64,000 nt of DNA, taken from NCBI RefSeq assembly GCF_001650495.1, contig NZ_LWCS01000087.1, positions 58,831 to 122,830 of the forward strand. The letters run 5' to 3'. The notes under the pieces were generated by a model. That model searched no databases. It was given only the letters and a program-made list of their open reading frames with translations, and was not told the origin of the DNA. The DNA is from Mycolicibacterium iranicum (GTDB lineage Bacteria; Actinomycetota; Actinomycetes; Mycobacteriales; Mycobacteriaceae). The position numbers were made by a program, and so were the translations under genes. How positions within the stretch are numbered: the stretch's first letter is position 1; the number at the start of each line of letters is the position of its first letter. Below are positions 18,188-26,583 of this stretch, one piece after another.

Positions 18188-19479
18188 CGAGCCGATTCGA
18201 CCGCCACCACCCGTGGCCGAGCCGCAACCAGCAGCGCGCCTGCGGCGAACAGCGCCACCGTCGCGACCGGGAACCTTCCAGCCGGGGCGAACCCGTTCGC
18301 GGACAACAGGCTGAGCGCCAGCGCACATGCGGCGGTTCCCGCGTAGAGCATCGCCTCGGCCAGAGGCGTGGGCACCGGAACGGCGAACGTCGGCATCGAC
18401 GCGGCGAAGATGCGTCGCTGCCAGAACAGCAGGCACAGCAGTGCTGCGGTGACGACCGCCAGCACCAGCTCCCACTCCAGGCGTGCCAGCCACCAGGTGC
18501 CGGAGCCCATCGGCGGCTGTGGCAACAGGCCCGCCGGGTAGGCGACGACCGTCACCACGATCACGGGCAGCATGTGCCACAGATACAGTGCCATCACATT
18601 GTTGTTGGCGACGGCGATCACCCGCGGCCAAAGACCGTGCCTCAGAGCGCGATTCAGCAGTGGCGCGATCGCGAACAGCACGCCGATCTGTGCCGTAGCC
18701 AGCGCCAACAGTGCCAGCGACGGGGGAGCGGAGTTCTCCACGCGGTCACCCGGCACCCCGATCATCGCAATCGGGTATGGGCCCCACGTCACCAGCATCG
18801 GCAGCGCCGCGGCGGCAACGAGGGCCATCCCGACCAGCGTGCGGCGGCCGAGAAGTCCACCATGCCAGGCAATTCCGAGCTGATAGATGGCCGCCCAACA
18901 GAAGAAATAGTTCGCCATCCGGATTTCCTGATGGCCCGTGCTGATGCCCACCACGTCGACGACGACGAGACAGAGCGCCAGCACCGCGGGTACCGCGAGC
19001 CCCCAGCGCCGATGTGCCGCAACGGCGACCGGTGTCAGCGTGACGACCATCAGGTACACGGCCAGAAACCACAGATGCATCGCCACCGCCCAGCCGCCGA
19101 GCTCGAGCACCTGCCCGTCGATGCCGGCAAGGTGCAGCGCACCCATCACGATGAGCACGAACCCGGCGTAGATCGCGGTGGGGCCGAGCGTGCGGGCCAC
19201 CCGGCGCCGGATCCACTCCTGACGCGAGGTGGCCGGATCGTGGCGGCTCCACGAGACCGCGCTGGCGTACCCCGCGACCGCGAAGAACACGGGCACGACC
19301 TGGAAGCCCCAGGTGAGCCACTGCGTCCATGGCATCAGCTCGAGCGGATTGTCGCGCCCGAACTCACCGTCGCGGTACGTCATCACCGACAGCAACCAGT
19401 GTCCGATGACCACGAGCATCACCGCGGCGGACCGGTACAGGTCGAGCGCGATCTCGCGAGGGGGTGCGGTGGTGTTCAT
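18184..19479 (-). CDS. Acyltransferase 3 family membrane protein
   Basis: About 431 aa from the ATG at 19479 (an in-frame ATG lies 9 bases upstream). Around ten membrane helices; the N-terminal signature ALDLYRSAAVMLVVIGHWL has the conserved catalytic-type His, and VVPVFFAVAGYASAVSW is typical of acyltransferase_3 (OafA/YrhL/WbcX). Members O-acylate surface polysaccharides, glycolipids or antibiotics in the membrane; the target here is unknown. It lies alone between the nitrate locus and the tRNA. Confidence 0.85.
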   Translation of the reverse strand: MNTTAPPREIALDLYRSAAVMLVVIGHWLLSVMTYRDGEFGRDNPLELMPWTQWLTWGFQVVPVFFAVAGYASAVSWSRHDPATSRQEWIRRRVARTLGPTAIYAGFVLIVMGALHLAGIDGQVLELGGWAVAMHLWFLAVYLMVVTLTPVAVAAHRRWGLAVPAVLALCLVVVDVVGISTGHQEIRMANYFFCWAAIYQLGIAWHGGLLGRRTLVGMALVAAAALPMLVTWGPYPIAMIGVPGDRVENSAPPSLALLALATAQIGVLFAIAPLLNRALRHGLWPRVIAVANNNVMALYLWHMLPVIVVTVVAYPAGLLPQPPMGSGTWWLARLEWELVLAVVTAALLCLLFWQRRIFAASMPTFAVPVPTPLAEAMLYAGTAACALALSLLSANGFAPAGRFPVATVALFAAGALLVAARPRVVAVESAR

Positions 19480-19531
19480 CAACCCCATTCTGGGGCTCGC
19501 TGTGCCGCTGATGCGGTAGATGGAACAAGAG

Positions 19532-19617
19532 TGTCCGAGGGGGGACTTGAACCCCCACGCCCGTTAATAGGGCACTAGCACCTCAAGCTAGCGCGTCTGC
19601 CATTCCGCCACTCGGAC
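19532..19617 (-). tRNA. tRNA-Leu(GAG)
   Basis: 86-nt class II tRNA. The 7-bp acceptor stem is GUCCGAG with CUCGGAC. The anticodon stem CUAGC/GCUAG holds loop UUGAGGU (anticodon GAG, reading CUC/CUU). There is a long variable arm (GCCC..UUAAC..GGGC type) and the T-loop GUUCAAGUC. The discriminator is A and CCA is not encoded. It diverges from the M20 peptidase gene. Confidence 0.95.
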
Positions 19618-19695
19618 CTGCTGTGCGGCAGCTAAGGCTAGCGGATGAGCGGCCCCAGGCCCAAACCAGGCGTCGGCGCTGTTACAAAGGGACAT

Positions 19696-21030
19696 GTGAG
19701 TGGTCCTTCATCGCCGTCCGACGAGGTTGTCGACCTCGTCAGCACGCTGATCCGGTTCGACACCTCCAACACCGGCGAGCCGGCCACCACAAAAGGCGAG
19801 GCCGAATGCGCGCGCTGGGTCGCCGAACAGCTCGCCGAGGTGGGGTACACGACCGAGTACATCGAGGCCGGTGCGCCGGGCCGTGCCAACGTGTTCGCGC
19901 GGCTGGAAGGCGAAGACCGTTCCCGCGGTGCGCTGATGCTGCACGGCCACCTCGACGTGGTGCCCGCCGAAGCGTCTGACTGGAGCGTGCATCCGTTCTC
20001 CGGAGCTGTCGAGGACGGCTACGTGTGGGGGCGTGGCGCAGTCGACATGAAGGACATGGTCGGGATGATGCTTGCCGTCGCCCGGCACTTCAAGAGGTCG
20101 GGGATCGTGCCGCCGCGCGACCTGGTGTTCGCGTTCGTCTCCGACGAGGAGGCCGGCGGGAATTACGGGTGCAAGTGGCTCGTCGAGAATCGGCCCGACC
20201 TGTTCGACGGGATCACCGAGGCGGTCGGCGAGGTCGGCGGGTTCTCGCTGACGGTGCCGCGTCCGGACGGCGGCGAACGCAGGCTGTACCTCATCGAGAC
20301 CGCCGAGAAGGCCATGCTGTGGATGCGGCTGACCGCCCGCGCACGCGCCGGTCACGGATCGATGGTGCACGACGACAACGCCGTGACCGCGATCGCCGAG
20401 GCCGTCGCCAAGCTGGGCAAGCATCGGTTCCCGATCGTGCTCACCGAATCGGTCGAACAGTTCCTCACCGCCGTCGGCGAGGAGACGGGCTACGCGTTCG
20501 ATCCGGCTTCACCCGACCTCGAGGGCACCGTGGCCAAACTCGGGGGGATCGCCCGCATTGTCGGCGCCACGCTGCGAGACACCGCCAACCCGACGATGCT
20601 CAAAGCCGGTTACAAGGCCAACGTCATACCGGCGACAGCCGAGGCCGTCATCGACTGTCGGGTGCTGCCGGGCCGGCTCGCCGAGTTCGAGCGGGAGGTC
20701 GACGAGATCATCGGCCCCGACGTCAAGCGGGAGTGGATCACCAACCTGCCGTCCTATGAGACGCCGTTCGACGGCGAGTTGCTCGACGCGATGAACAACG
20801 CGATCCTGGCCACTGATCCCGACGCCCGCACTGTGCCCTACATGCTGTCCGGCGGCACTGACGCAAAACACTTCGCCCGCTTGGGGATTCGTTGCTTCGG
20901 CTTCGCCCCACTGCGGTTGCCGCCCGATCTGGACTTCGCCGCCTTGTTCCACGGCGTCGACGAACGGGTACCTGTCGATGCGTTGACGTTCGGCGCACAG
21001 GTACTTGAGCACTTCCTGTTGCATTCGTGA
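19696..21030 (+). CDS. M20-family metallopeptidase (dipeptidase-like)
   Basis: 444 aa from the GTG at 19696, chosen because AAAGG lies 5 bases upstream; an ATG at 19645 would add 17 residues with no good ribosome site. M20 zinc motifs are all present: LHGHLDVVPA, WGRGAVDMKD with the bridging Asp, FVSDEEAGGNYG with the catalytic Glu pair, and a C-terminal SGGTDAKHFARLG with the zinc-binding His. Likely a cytosolic dipeptidase, deacylase or carboxypeptidase; the substrate is unknown. Equivalent in position to M. tuberculosis Rv2141c. Confidence 0.9.
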   Translation: MSGPSSPSDEVVDLVSTLIRFDTSNTGEPATTKGEAECARWVAEQLAEVGYTTEYIEAGAPGRANVFARLEGEDRSRGALMLHGHLDVVPAEASDWSVHPFSGAVEDGYVWGRGAVDMKDMVGMMLAVARHFKRSGIVPPRDLVFAFVSDEEAGGNYGCKWLVENRPDLFDGITEAVGEVGGFSLTVPRPDGGERRLYLIETAEKAMLWMRLTARARAGHGSMVHDDNAVTAIAEAVAKLGKHRFPIVLTESVEQFLTAVGEETGYAFDPASPDLEGTVAKLGGIARIVGATLRDTANPTMLKAGYKANVIPATAEAVIDCRVLPGRLAEFEREVDEIIGPDVKREWITNLPSYETPFDGELLDAMNNAILATDPDARTVPYMLSGGTDAKHFARLGIRCFGFAPLRLPPDLDFAALFHGVDERVPVDALTFGAQVLEHFLLHS

Positions 21031-21056
21031 TCATCGACTGAAAGGAATCATCGGCC

Positions 21057-21593
21057 ATGGCTTTTGACTACGACCCCTACTCGTTTCTGCCCGAGCTGCC
21101 CACCTTCACCGTCACCTCCCAGTCGTTCACCGACGGCGGAACCTGGGGCAATGATCAGGTCAGCGTGATCATGGGGGCGGGCGGATCAGACGTGTCGCCG
21201 CAGCTGAGCTGGTCCGGATTCCCGGAGGAGACCCGCAGCTTCGCCGTCACCGTCTACGACCCGGACGCGCCGACGGCCTCGGGCTTCTGGCACTGGGCCG
21301 TGTTCAACCTGCCCGCGACCGTCACCGAGCTGCCCGCCGGGGTCGGTGACGGCAGCGCCAGCGGATTCCCCGGCGATGCCGTGACCCTGGCCAACGACGC
21401 CGGCCTGAAGCGGTTCATCGGCGCCGCCCCACCCGCCGGCCACGGCGTGCATCGTTACATCGTCGCCGTGCACGCCGTCGATGTCGAAAAGCTCGACGTC
21501 CCGGCCGAGGCCACACCCGCCTATCTCGGCTTCAACCTGTTCGGCCACGCGATCGCCCGCGCGCTGATCACCGGGACGTACGAGCAGCACTGA
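21057..21593 (+). CDS. YbhB/YbcL-type PEBP (Raf kinase inhibitor-like) protein
   Basis: 178 aa. Phosphatidylethanolamine-binding protein fold, with the ligand-site motifs YDPDAPTASGFWHWAVFNLP and GAAPPAGHGVHRYIVAVHAV. Bacterial PEBP proteins have no settled function. Preceded by GAAAGGA. Its TGA abuts the convergent pyrD TGA within TGATCA. Position equals Rv2140c. Confidence 0.92.
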   Translation: MAFDYDPYSFLPELPTFTVTSQSFTDGGTWGNDQVSVIMGAGGSDVSPQLSWSGFPEETRSFAVTVYDPDAPTASGFWHWAVFNLPATVTELPAGVGDGSASGFPGDAVTLANDAGLKRFIGAAPPAGHGVHRYIVAVHAVDVEKLDVPAEATPAYLGFNLFGHAIARALITGTYEQH

Positions 21594-22655
21594 TCAGCGG
21601 CTCGCCGAACCCACCGCGTCGGATAGCGACGTGAAACCGTTGTCGCGCAAGCGTTTCGCGATACCCTCATTGATCGTCTTGGCCCACAGCCCGCCGCCGT
21701 AGACGAATCCGGTGTAGCCCTGCAGCAGTGATGCGCCCGCGGTGATGCGGTCCCACGCGTCTTCGACGGTCTCGATCCCGCCGACACTGATCAGCACCAG
21801 TCGGTCGCCCACACGGGCATGAAGCCTGCGCAGCACCTCGGCCGCCCGGCGCGCGACCGGAGGGCCCGAGATTCCGCCCGAGCCGAGCGCCTCGACACCG
21901 GGAGTGGCGAGGCCGTCCCGCGAGATCGTGGTGTTGGTGGCGACGATCCCCGCGAGGCCGAGCTCGACGGCGAGGTCGGCAATGTCGTCGATGTCGCTGT
22001 CGGCCAGGTCCGGTGCGATCTTGACGAGCACCGGCGCCGACGTCTCCGCCAGCACGGCGGACAGGATCGGCCGCAGCGACTCGACCGACTGCAGATCGCG
22101 CAGGCCGGGAGTGTTGGGGGAGCTGACGTTGACCACCAGGTAGGCGGCCAGCGGGCCGAGTAGTCGCGCGCTTTCGGCATAGTCCTGCGCCGCCCGCTCC
22201 GGCGGAGTCGCCTTCGTCTTGCCGATGTTCACCCCGATCGGCACATCGGAGTAGCGGCTGTTGAGTTGCGCCGCCAGTGCGGCGGCCCCGTGGTTGTTGA
22301 AGCCCATGCGGTTCAACAACGCCCGGTCCGCGGGCAGCCTGAACATCCGTGGCGCCGGGTTGCCGGGCTGGGCGTGTGCCGTCACCGTGCCCACCTCGGC
22401 GTATCCGAAACCGAGTGCACCCCACGTGTGCACGCCGAGGCCGTCTTTGTCGAAACCCGCGGCCAGCCCCATCGGTCCCGGGAAGCGCACACCGAACACC
22501 GTGCTCGCCAAGACCGGATCGTGCGGTGCCAGCCTGCTGGACAGCCGGCGACGCAGCGGATCTGGGGTCGTGGCCGCCCTGAGCCCGGCGAAGACCCAGG
22601 TGTGGATACGTTCGGGTGGTACCAGGAAGAGCGCCCTGCGCAGCGCCGCATACAT
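21594..22655 (-). CDS. pyrD: Dihydroorotate dehydrogenase (quinone), class 2
   Basis: 353 aa. Membrane-associated class 2 enzyme of pyrimidine synthesis, oxidising dihydroorotate to orotate with menaquinone. The short amphipathic N-terminus (YAALRRALFLVPPERIH) docks on the membrane. FMN/substrate motifs: GLAAGFDKDG, NRMGFNNHGA, NVSSPNTPGLRDLQ (catalytic Ser region), ATNTTISRDG and SVGGIETVEDA. The start is fixed by a TGATG junction with the upstream DUF5703 gene. Confidence 0.96.
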   Translation of the reverse strand: MYAALRRALFLVPPERIHTWVFAGLRAATTPDPLRRRLSSRLAPHDPVLASTVFGVRFPGPMGLAAGFDKDGLGVHTWGALGFGYAEVGTVTAHAQPGNPAPRMFRLPADRALLNRMGFNNHGAAALAAQLNSRYSDVPIGVNIGKTKATPPERAAQDYAESARLLGPLAAYLVVNVSSPNTPGLRDLQSVESLRPILSAVLAETSAPVLVKIAPDLADSDIDDIADLAVELGLAGIVATNTTISRDGLATPGVEALGSGGISGPPVARRAAEVLRRLHARVGDRLVLISVGGIETVEDAWDRITAGASLLQGYTGFVYGGGLWAKTINEGIAKRLRDNGFTSLSDAVGSASR

Positions 22656-22894
22656 CACAGCGCGGGCTGATCCGGTCCGGGTGGCCCGTCCGCACGCTTC
22701 TTGCGCCGCAGCAGTACCCGCCGCGACCCGTCGGTGTAGAGCCGCACTCGGTTGAGCTCCCAGCCGCGGTATTCGGCCTCGATGGACAAGCGGATCGATG
22801 CTGTCACCCGCGTCACGTCCGGTGGTAGCCGCAGCGGAATCCACTCGTAGTCGGCGGAGTCCTCCGCGACTGCCTTGCTCCACGCGGCGGGCAT
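22655..22894 (-). CDS. DUF5703-family small protein
   Basis: 79 aa from the ATG at 22894, supported by GAGAGG 5 bases upstream. A GTG at 22912 overlapping the lppL stop (GTGA) is an alternative that adds 6 residues. Core: YEWIPLRLPPDVTRVTASIRL, then EAEYRGWELNRVRLYTDGSR and a basic tail. No known function. It sits between lppL and pyrD and couples to pyrD by a 1-base TGATG overlap. Confidence 0.8.
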   Translation of the reverse strand: MPAAWSKAVAEDSADYEWIPLRLPPDVTRVTASIRLSIEAEYRGWELNRVRLYTDGSRRVLLRRKKRADGPPGPDQPAL

Positions 22895-22908
22895 CCGGCC
22901 TCTCGAAT

Positions 22909-23946
22909 TCACTTCGCGGCCCCCTCGATCACCTGCACGCCCTCTCCGGCACCCGATACCACGTACAGGGTGCCGGACGCATCGTCGAACGCCAGCGAGT
23001 TCGGTTGCTGCACGGTTCGATATCGCACCTTCTCCACGGGTATGCCGGTCGCCAGATCGTAACCAACGACAGTGTTGATCGCCGTTTGTGCAACCCATGC
23101 CAGACCGGACGTGTTCCCCGATCCGGCCAGCCCGTACGGCGAATCCGGCACCGGGTAGCGCTGCCTCAGGATCAGCGGGTCCACGCCGTAGACCAGCAGT
23201 TCACCGCCGCGAGTGTCGGCCACCAGAACGCGTCCGGCCCCGTCGGAGGCCATCGTCGTCGCGCCCTCCCCGGCGCGCAGCGCATGTTCGGAGCTCGTGC
23301 CTTCCTCGTTGAGACTTGTCACCGACGTCTGTCCGCGGTCGAGCACCACCGCAGTATTACCTTGAGCAACAACGACATCCACCCTGGCGAAGATTTTCAG
23401 GCGAGCGCCGACCGTAGTGTCCGACGACAGGGTGTACACCGCTCCGTCTGCGCTACCGAGCACCAGCCTGCCGTCCGCGCGGCGGGCGATCGCGGTGAAG
23501 TCGACACCTTCCTGACCGTCGACGGCGACCCTGGTCAGGTCTGCGCTCGCGGCATCGAACCGGAAATAGCCACCCCGGGTCGACAGGTACACCGTGCCCC
23601 GGCCGTCACCCGCCATCGCCGTCGCGGCCCCGTCGAGTTCGACCGGCGACGGCGCGCCCGGCCCGGCGAACACCGTGACCGTGGACCGTTCACCGGGGCC
23701 GGGGGACAGCACGAGCAGCGAGCGCGTCGCCGGGTCGAACACCGCGGTCTGCGCGGGCGCGTCCAGCGGCAGCACGGTGCCGGCCGGAGTCCCGGTCAGC
23801 GCAGGTGACTGCGCGGCCTGAGCCGGCGCGACGGTCGGCGGGGGTGAATCCGCCTGATTCGACGAGCATCCCGCGAGAACCACCAAAGTCGACGCGGCAA
23901 CTCCCAGTCGGGCCGTCAGGCATCGCGCGTTTGAAAATGGCAGCAA
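22909..23946 (-). CDS. lppL: LppL-like lipoprotein
   Basis: 345 aa if translation starts at the TTG at 23946 (GAGAG upstream); the long open frame further upstream is antisense to uppP and is not coding. Signal peptide with lipobox VVLAGC. The mature part is a repetitive beta-propeller-like protein (FTAIARRADGRLVLGSADGAVYTL; VLVADTRGGELLVYGVDPLI; SLAFDDASGTLYVVSG), close to M. tuberculosis LppL. Function unknown; a surface scaffold is inferred. First gene of lppL-DUF5703-pyrD. Confidence 0.88.
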   Translation of the reverse strand: MLPFSNARCLTARLGVAASTLVVLAGCSSNQADSPPPTVAPAQAAQSPALTGTPAGTVLPLDAPAQTAVFDPATRSLLVLSPGPGERSTVTVFAGPGAPSPVELDGAATAMAGDGRGTVYLSTRGGYFRFDAASADLTRVAVDGQEGVDFTAIARRADGRLVLGSADGAVYTLSSDTTVGARLKIFARVDVVVAQGNTAVVLDRGQTSVTSLNEEGTSSEHALRAGEGATTMASDGAGRVLVADTRGGELLVYGVDPLILRQRYPVPDSPYGLAGSGNTSGLAWVAQTAINTVVGYDLATGIPVEKVRYRTVQQPNSLAFDDASGTLYVVSGAGEGVQVIEGAAK

Positions 23947-24054
23947 CGGGTAGCTCTCTCGATTCGAGTGGGTGGAAAATCTACCGGGACGCCAGTCTAT
24001 GCATCTCGCAGCGGCCGATCGGCAGTGTCCGGGCCGCCCCGCGACGCCAACGGA

Positions 24055-24069
24055 GGTATGGTCCATACC
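24055..24069. promoter_or_regulatory. Perfect palindrome at the start of the Rv2137c-like gene
   Basis: GGTATGG-T-CCATACC, 7-bp arms around one base, directly before the ATG at 24070 and covering the alternative ATG at 24058. It also overlaps the end of the GGAGG ribosome site. It may be an operator or a translational block; function not shown. Confidence 0.4.
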
Positions 24070-24381
24070 ATGACCCTCGCGACGGACAGCGAAGTGACCG
24101 GCCAGGGATTCACCGTTGAGGACATCACCACCGGTGTACACGCCAGCGGTTTCGGTCAGCTCGGCGACGGGCGTAGCTTCTCCTTTCACGTGGAAAAGCA
24201 TGTCCTCATCGTGGAGGTGTACCGGCCGCGGCTGCGCGGCCCGGTGCCCCTGGACGAGGACATCGTCGCCACGGCCAGCCGCCGTCTCACCGACATCGAC
24301 GTGACCGACGAGCGCAGCGTCATCGCGACCGTGCGCGACGCGATCGCCGAGGCTCAGCCGGTGGCACGAAACGGGCGCTAG
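24070..24381 (+). CDS. Conserved hypothetical protein (Rv2137c-like)
   Basis: 103 aa from the ATG at 24070. The ATG at 24058 is also in frame, but its GGAGG is only 1 base away; for 24070 the gap is 13 bases, so the start is uncertain. Soluble, no signal; core FTVEDITTGVHASGFGQLGD and KHVLIVEVYRPRL. No function recognised. It lies upstream of uppP in the conserved mycobacterial block. Confidence 0.78.
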   Translation: MTLATDSEVTGQGFTVEDITTGVHASGFGQLGDGRSFSFHVEKHVLIVEVYRPRLRGPVPLDEDIVATASRRLTDIDVTDERSVIATVRDAIAEAQPVARNGR

Positions 24382-24394
24382 GCGTCTGACGCCT
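24380..24394 (+). terminator. Short hairpin after the Rv2137c-like gene
   Basis: AGGCGT-CTG-ACGCCT, a perfect 6-bp stem starting in the stop codon of the preceding gene, with no T-tract. It could be a weak terminator or transcript end structure before the uppP promoter. Confidence 0.35.
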
Positions 24395-24404
24395 CGTCTC
24401 ACGG

Positions 24405-24410
24405 TACGGT
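24405..24410 (+). promoter_or_regulatory. Candidate -10 box for leaderless uppP
   Basis: TACGGT ends 7 bases before the GTG at 24418, the usual -10 to start-site distance. No Shine-Dalgarno lies between, so the transcript may begin at the start codon. Confidence 0.4.
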
Positions 24411-24417
24411 CGTCGGC

Positions 24418-25260
24418 GTGACGGGGGAGATGTCGTGGCTGCAGGTCGTCATCCTGTCCGTGCTGCAGGGCCTTACCGAATTTCTGCCGGTATCTTCGTC
24501 GGGGCATCTGGCGATCGCCTCCCGCGTGTTCTTCGAAGACGACGCGGGGGCATCTTTCACCGCGGTGAGCCAGCTCGGCACCGAAGTCGCCGTGCTCGTC
24601 TACTTCGCCCGCGACATCGCTCGGATCGTCACAGCGTGGTGGGCCGGCCTGTTCCGATCCGGCGAGCGCACCGCCGACTACTGGCTGGGGTGGTGGGTCA
24701 TCATCGGCACCATCCCGATCAGCGTGGTCGGGTTGCTGTTCAAAGACGAGATCCGCACCGGTGCACGCAATCTCTGGCTCGTCGCGACGGCCATGATCGT
24801 GTTCTCCTTCGTCATCGCCGCCGCCGAGTACGCGGGTAGGCAGACCCGCCGCGTCGAGCAGCTCACGTGGAAAGACAGTGTGATCGTCGGTTTCGCGCAG
24901 TGCCTGGCGCTGGTGCCCGGCGTCTCGCGATCGGGAGCCACGATCAGTGCCGGCCTGTTCCTCGGGATGCAGCGCGAACTCGCCGCACGCTTCGGATTCC
25001 TGCTCGCGATCCCCGCGGTGTTCGCTTCCGGCCTGTTCTCCCTGCCCGACGCCTTCGATCCGGTCGGTGAAGGAATGAGCGCGACCGGGGTGCAGCTCCT
25101 CGTGTCGACCGTGATCGCCTTCGTGGTCGGCTACGCGGCGGTGGCCTGGTTCCTGCGATTCCTGGTCCGGCACAGCATGTACTGGTTCGTCGGCTACCGG
25201 ATCATCTTGGGCACAGTGGTGTTGATTCTGCTTTCTACTGGGACGGTGGCAGCGATATGA
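24418..25260 (+). CDS. uppP: Undecaprenyl-diphosphatase (UppP/BacA)
   Basis: 280 aa from a GTG (an ATG lies 12 bases in). Eight membrane helices. Both catalytic signatures are present: EFLPVSSSGHL near residue 21 and PGVSRSGATIS near 165. It dephosphorylates polyprenyl diphosphate at the outer face of the membrane to recycle the lipid carrier for peptidoglycan and arabinogalactan, and gives bacitracin tolerance. Its stop overlaps the next gene by ATGA. Confidence 0.95.
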   Translation: MTGEMSWLQVVILSVLQGLTEFLPVSSSGHLAIASRVFFEDDAGASFTAVSQLGTEVAVLVYFARDIARIVTAWWAGLFRSGERTADYWLGWWVIIGTIPISVVGLLFKDEIRTGARNLWLVATAMIVFSFVIAAAEYAGRQTRRVEQLTWKDSVIVGFAQCLALVPGVSRSGATISAGLFLGMQRELAARFGFLLAIPAVFASGLFSLPDAFDPVGEGMSATGVQLLVSTVIAFVVGYAAVAWFLRFLVRHSMYWFVGYRIILGTVVLILLSTGTVAAI

Positions 25261-25961
25261 CGGTTCTTCTGTTGCGTCACGGCCGGTCGACGTCCAACAC
25301 CGCGCACACTCTGGCGGGCCGCTCGGAGAGCGTCGACCTCGACGACCGCGGCCGCGAACAGGCCTCGGCACTGGTCGATCGGCTCGCCGGGCTGCCGATC
25401 AAGGCCATCGTGCGGTCCCCGCTGCTGCGATGCGCGCGCACCGTTGAGCCGCTGGCCGCGGCGTTGAACCTGCAGCCCGTCGTCGACGAACGCATCATCG
25501 AAGTCGACTACGGCTCCTGGACCGGCCGCAAGATCGGCGACCTGGTCAAGGAACCGCTCTGGGGCGTGGTCCAGCAGCAGCCCAGCGCGGCGGTGTTCCC
25601 CGACGGAGAGGGTCTGGCGCACGTCCAGGCCCGCGCCGTCGCGGCAATCCGGGATTGTGACCGCAGACTCGCCGACGAGCACGGTTCCGACGTGCTGTGG
25701 GTCGCCTGCACGCACGGCGACGTCATCAAGTCGGTGCTGGCCGACGCCCTCGGCTCCCATCTGGACAGCTTCCAGCGCATCAACGCCGACCCGGCGTCGG
25801 TGAGTGTGATCCGTTACACGCCGATGCGCCCGTACGTCATCCACGTCAACCACACCGGCACCGCGCTCAACGCCGCGCTCTCGGCGCCCCCTTCGGTGGA
25901 CAAGCCTCAGGACGGGGACGTTCCCTCCGATGACGCCGTCGTCGGTGGCTCCACCGAATGA
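25257..25961 (+). CDS. Histidine phosphatase (phosphoglycerate mutase-like)
   Basis: 234 aa. The phospho-His motif LLRHGRSTSNTAHTLAGR is at the N-terminus, the second-arginine loop is VRSPLLRCARTVEPL, the catalytic Glu lies in YGSWTGRKI, and the second His is in ACTHGDVIKSV. Called MSMEG_4193 / phosphoglycerate mutase type in mycobacteria; probably a general acid phosphatase rather than a glycolytic mutase. Coupled to uppP by ATGA. Equivalent to Rv2135c. Confidence 0.9.
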   Translation: MTVLLLRHGRSTSNTAHTLAGRSESVDLDDRGREQASALVDRLAGLPIKAIVRSPLLRCARTVEPLAAALNLQPVVDERIIEVDYGSWTGRKIGDLVKEPLWGVVQQQPSAAVFPDGEGLAHVQARAVAAIRDCDRRLADEHGSDVLWVACTHGDVIKSVLADALGSHLDSFQRINADPASVSVIRYTPMRPYVIHVNHTGTALNAALSAPPSVDKPQDGDVPSDDAVVGGSTE

Positions 25962-25998
25962 AGCGATCCTGACCTTTCCCGGTATTTTGGAGAGTGCC

Positions 25999-26583
25999 AT
26001 GGCCCGCGAAATTCACGTCTTCCGCACACCCGACCGCTTCGTGGCCGGGACCGTCGGCCAGCCGGGAAACCGGACGTTCTATCTGCAGGCAGTCCACGAC
26101 AAGCGCGTCATCTCGGTGATCCTGGAGAAGCAGCAGGTGGCGGTGCTTGCCGAGCGGATCGCCGCGCTGTTGCTGGAGATCAACCGGCGCTTCGGCACCC
26201 CGATCCCGCCGGAAACCGGTGAGGTCGAGGACCTGAGCCCGCTCATCACCCCCGTGGACGCCGAATTCCGGGTCGGAACCATGGGCCTGGGATGGGATTC
26301 GGAAGCCCAGACCGTCGTCGTCGAGCTGCTCGCGGTCTCGGAGACCGAGTTCGACGCCTCGGTGGTGCTCGACGACGCAGAGGACGGGCCCGACGCCGTC
26401 CGGGTATTCCTGACCCCGGAGTCCGCCCGCCAGTTCGCGACCCGGTCCAACCGCGTCATCTCGGCGGGCCGTCCGCCCTGTCCGCTGTGCGAGGAGCCGC
26501 TGGACCCCGAAGGCCATATCTGCGTCCGAACCAACGGTTATCGGCGCGGTGCGCTGTCGGGGTCCGACGATGACGAAGTCTGA
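25999..26583 (+). CDS. DUF3090 family protein
   Basis: 194 aa from the ATG at 25999 with GGAG upstream. Ends in a conserved zinc-ribbon-like motif, CPLCEEPLDPEGHICVRTNG (two CxxC-type Cys, His and Cys). Actinobacterial family of unknown function, always next to the SCO1664-like gene that overlaps it here by 14 bases; the two probably act together. Confidence 0.9.
   Translation: MAREIHVFRTPDRFVAGTVGQPGNRTFYLQAVHDKRVISVILEKQQVAVLAERIAALLLEINRRFGTPIPPETGEVEDLSPLITPVDAEFRVGTMGLGWDSEAQTVVVELLAVSETEFDASVVLDDAEDGPDAVRVFLTPESARQFATRSNRVISAGRPPCPLCEEPLDPEGHICVRTNGYRRGALSGSDDDEV

Noticed and set aside
23947..25371. Long N-terminal extension of the lppL reading frame
   Set aside because: It is antisense to uppP, and the signal peptide with lipobox sits at the later start.
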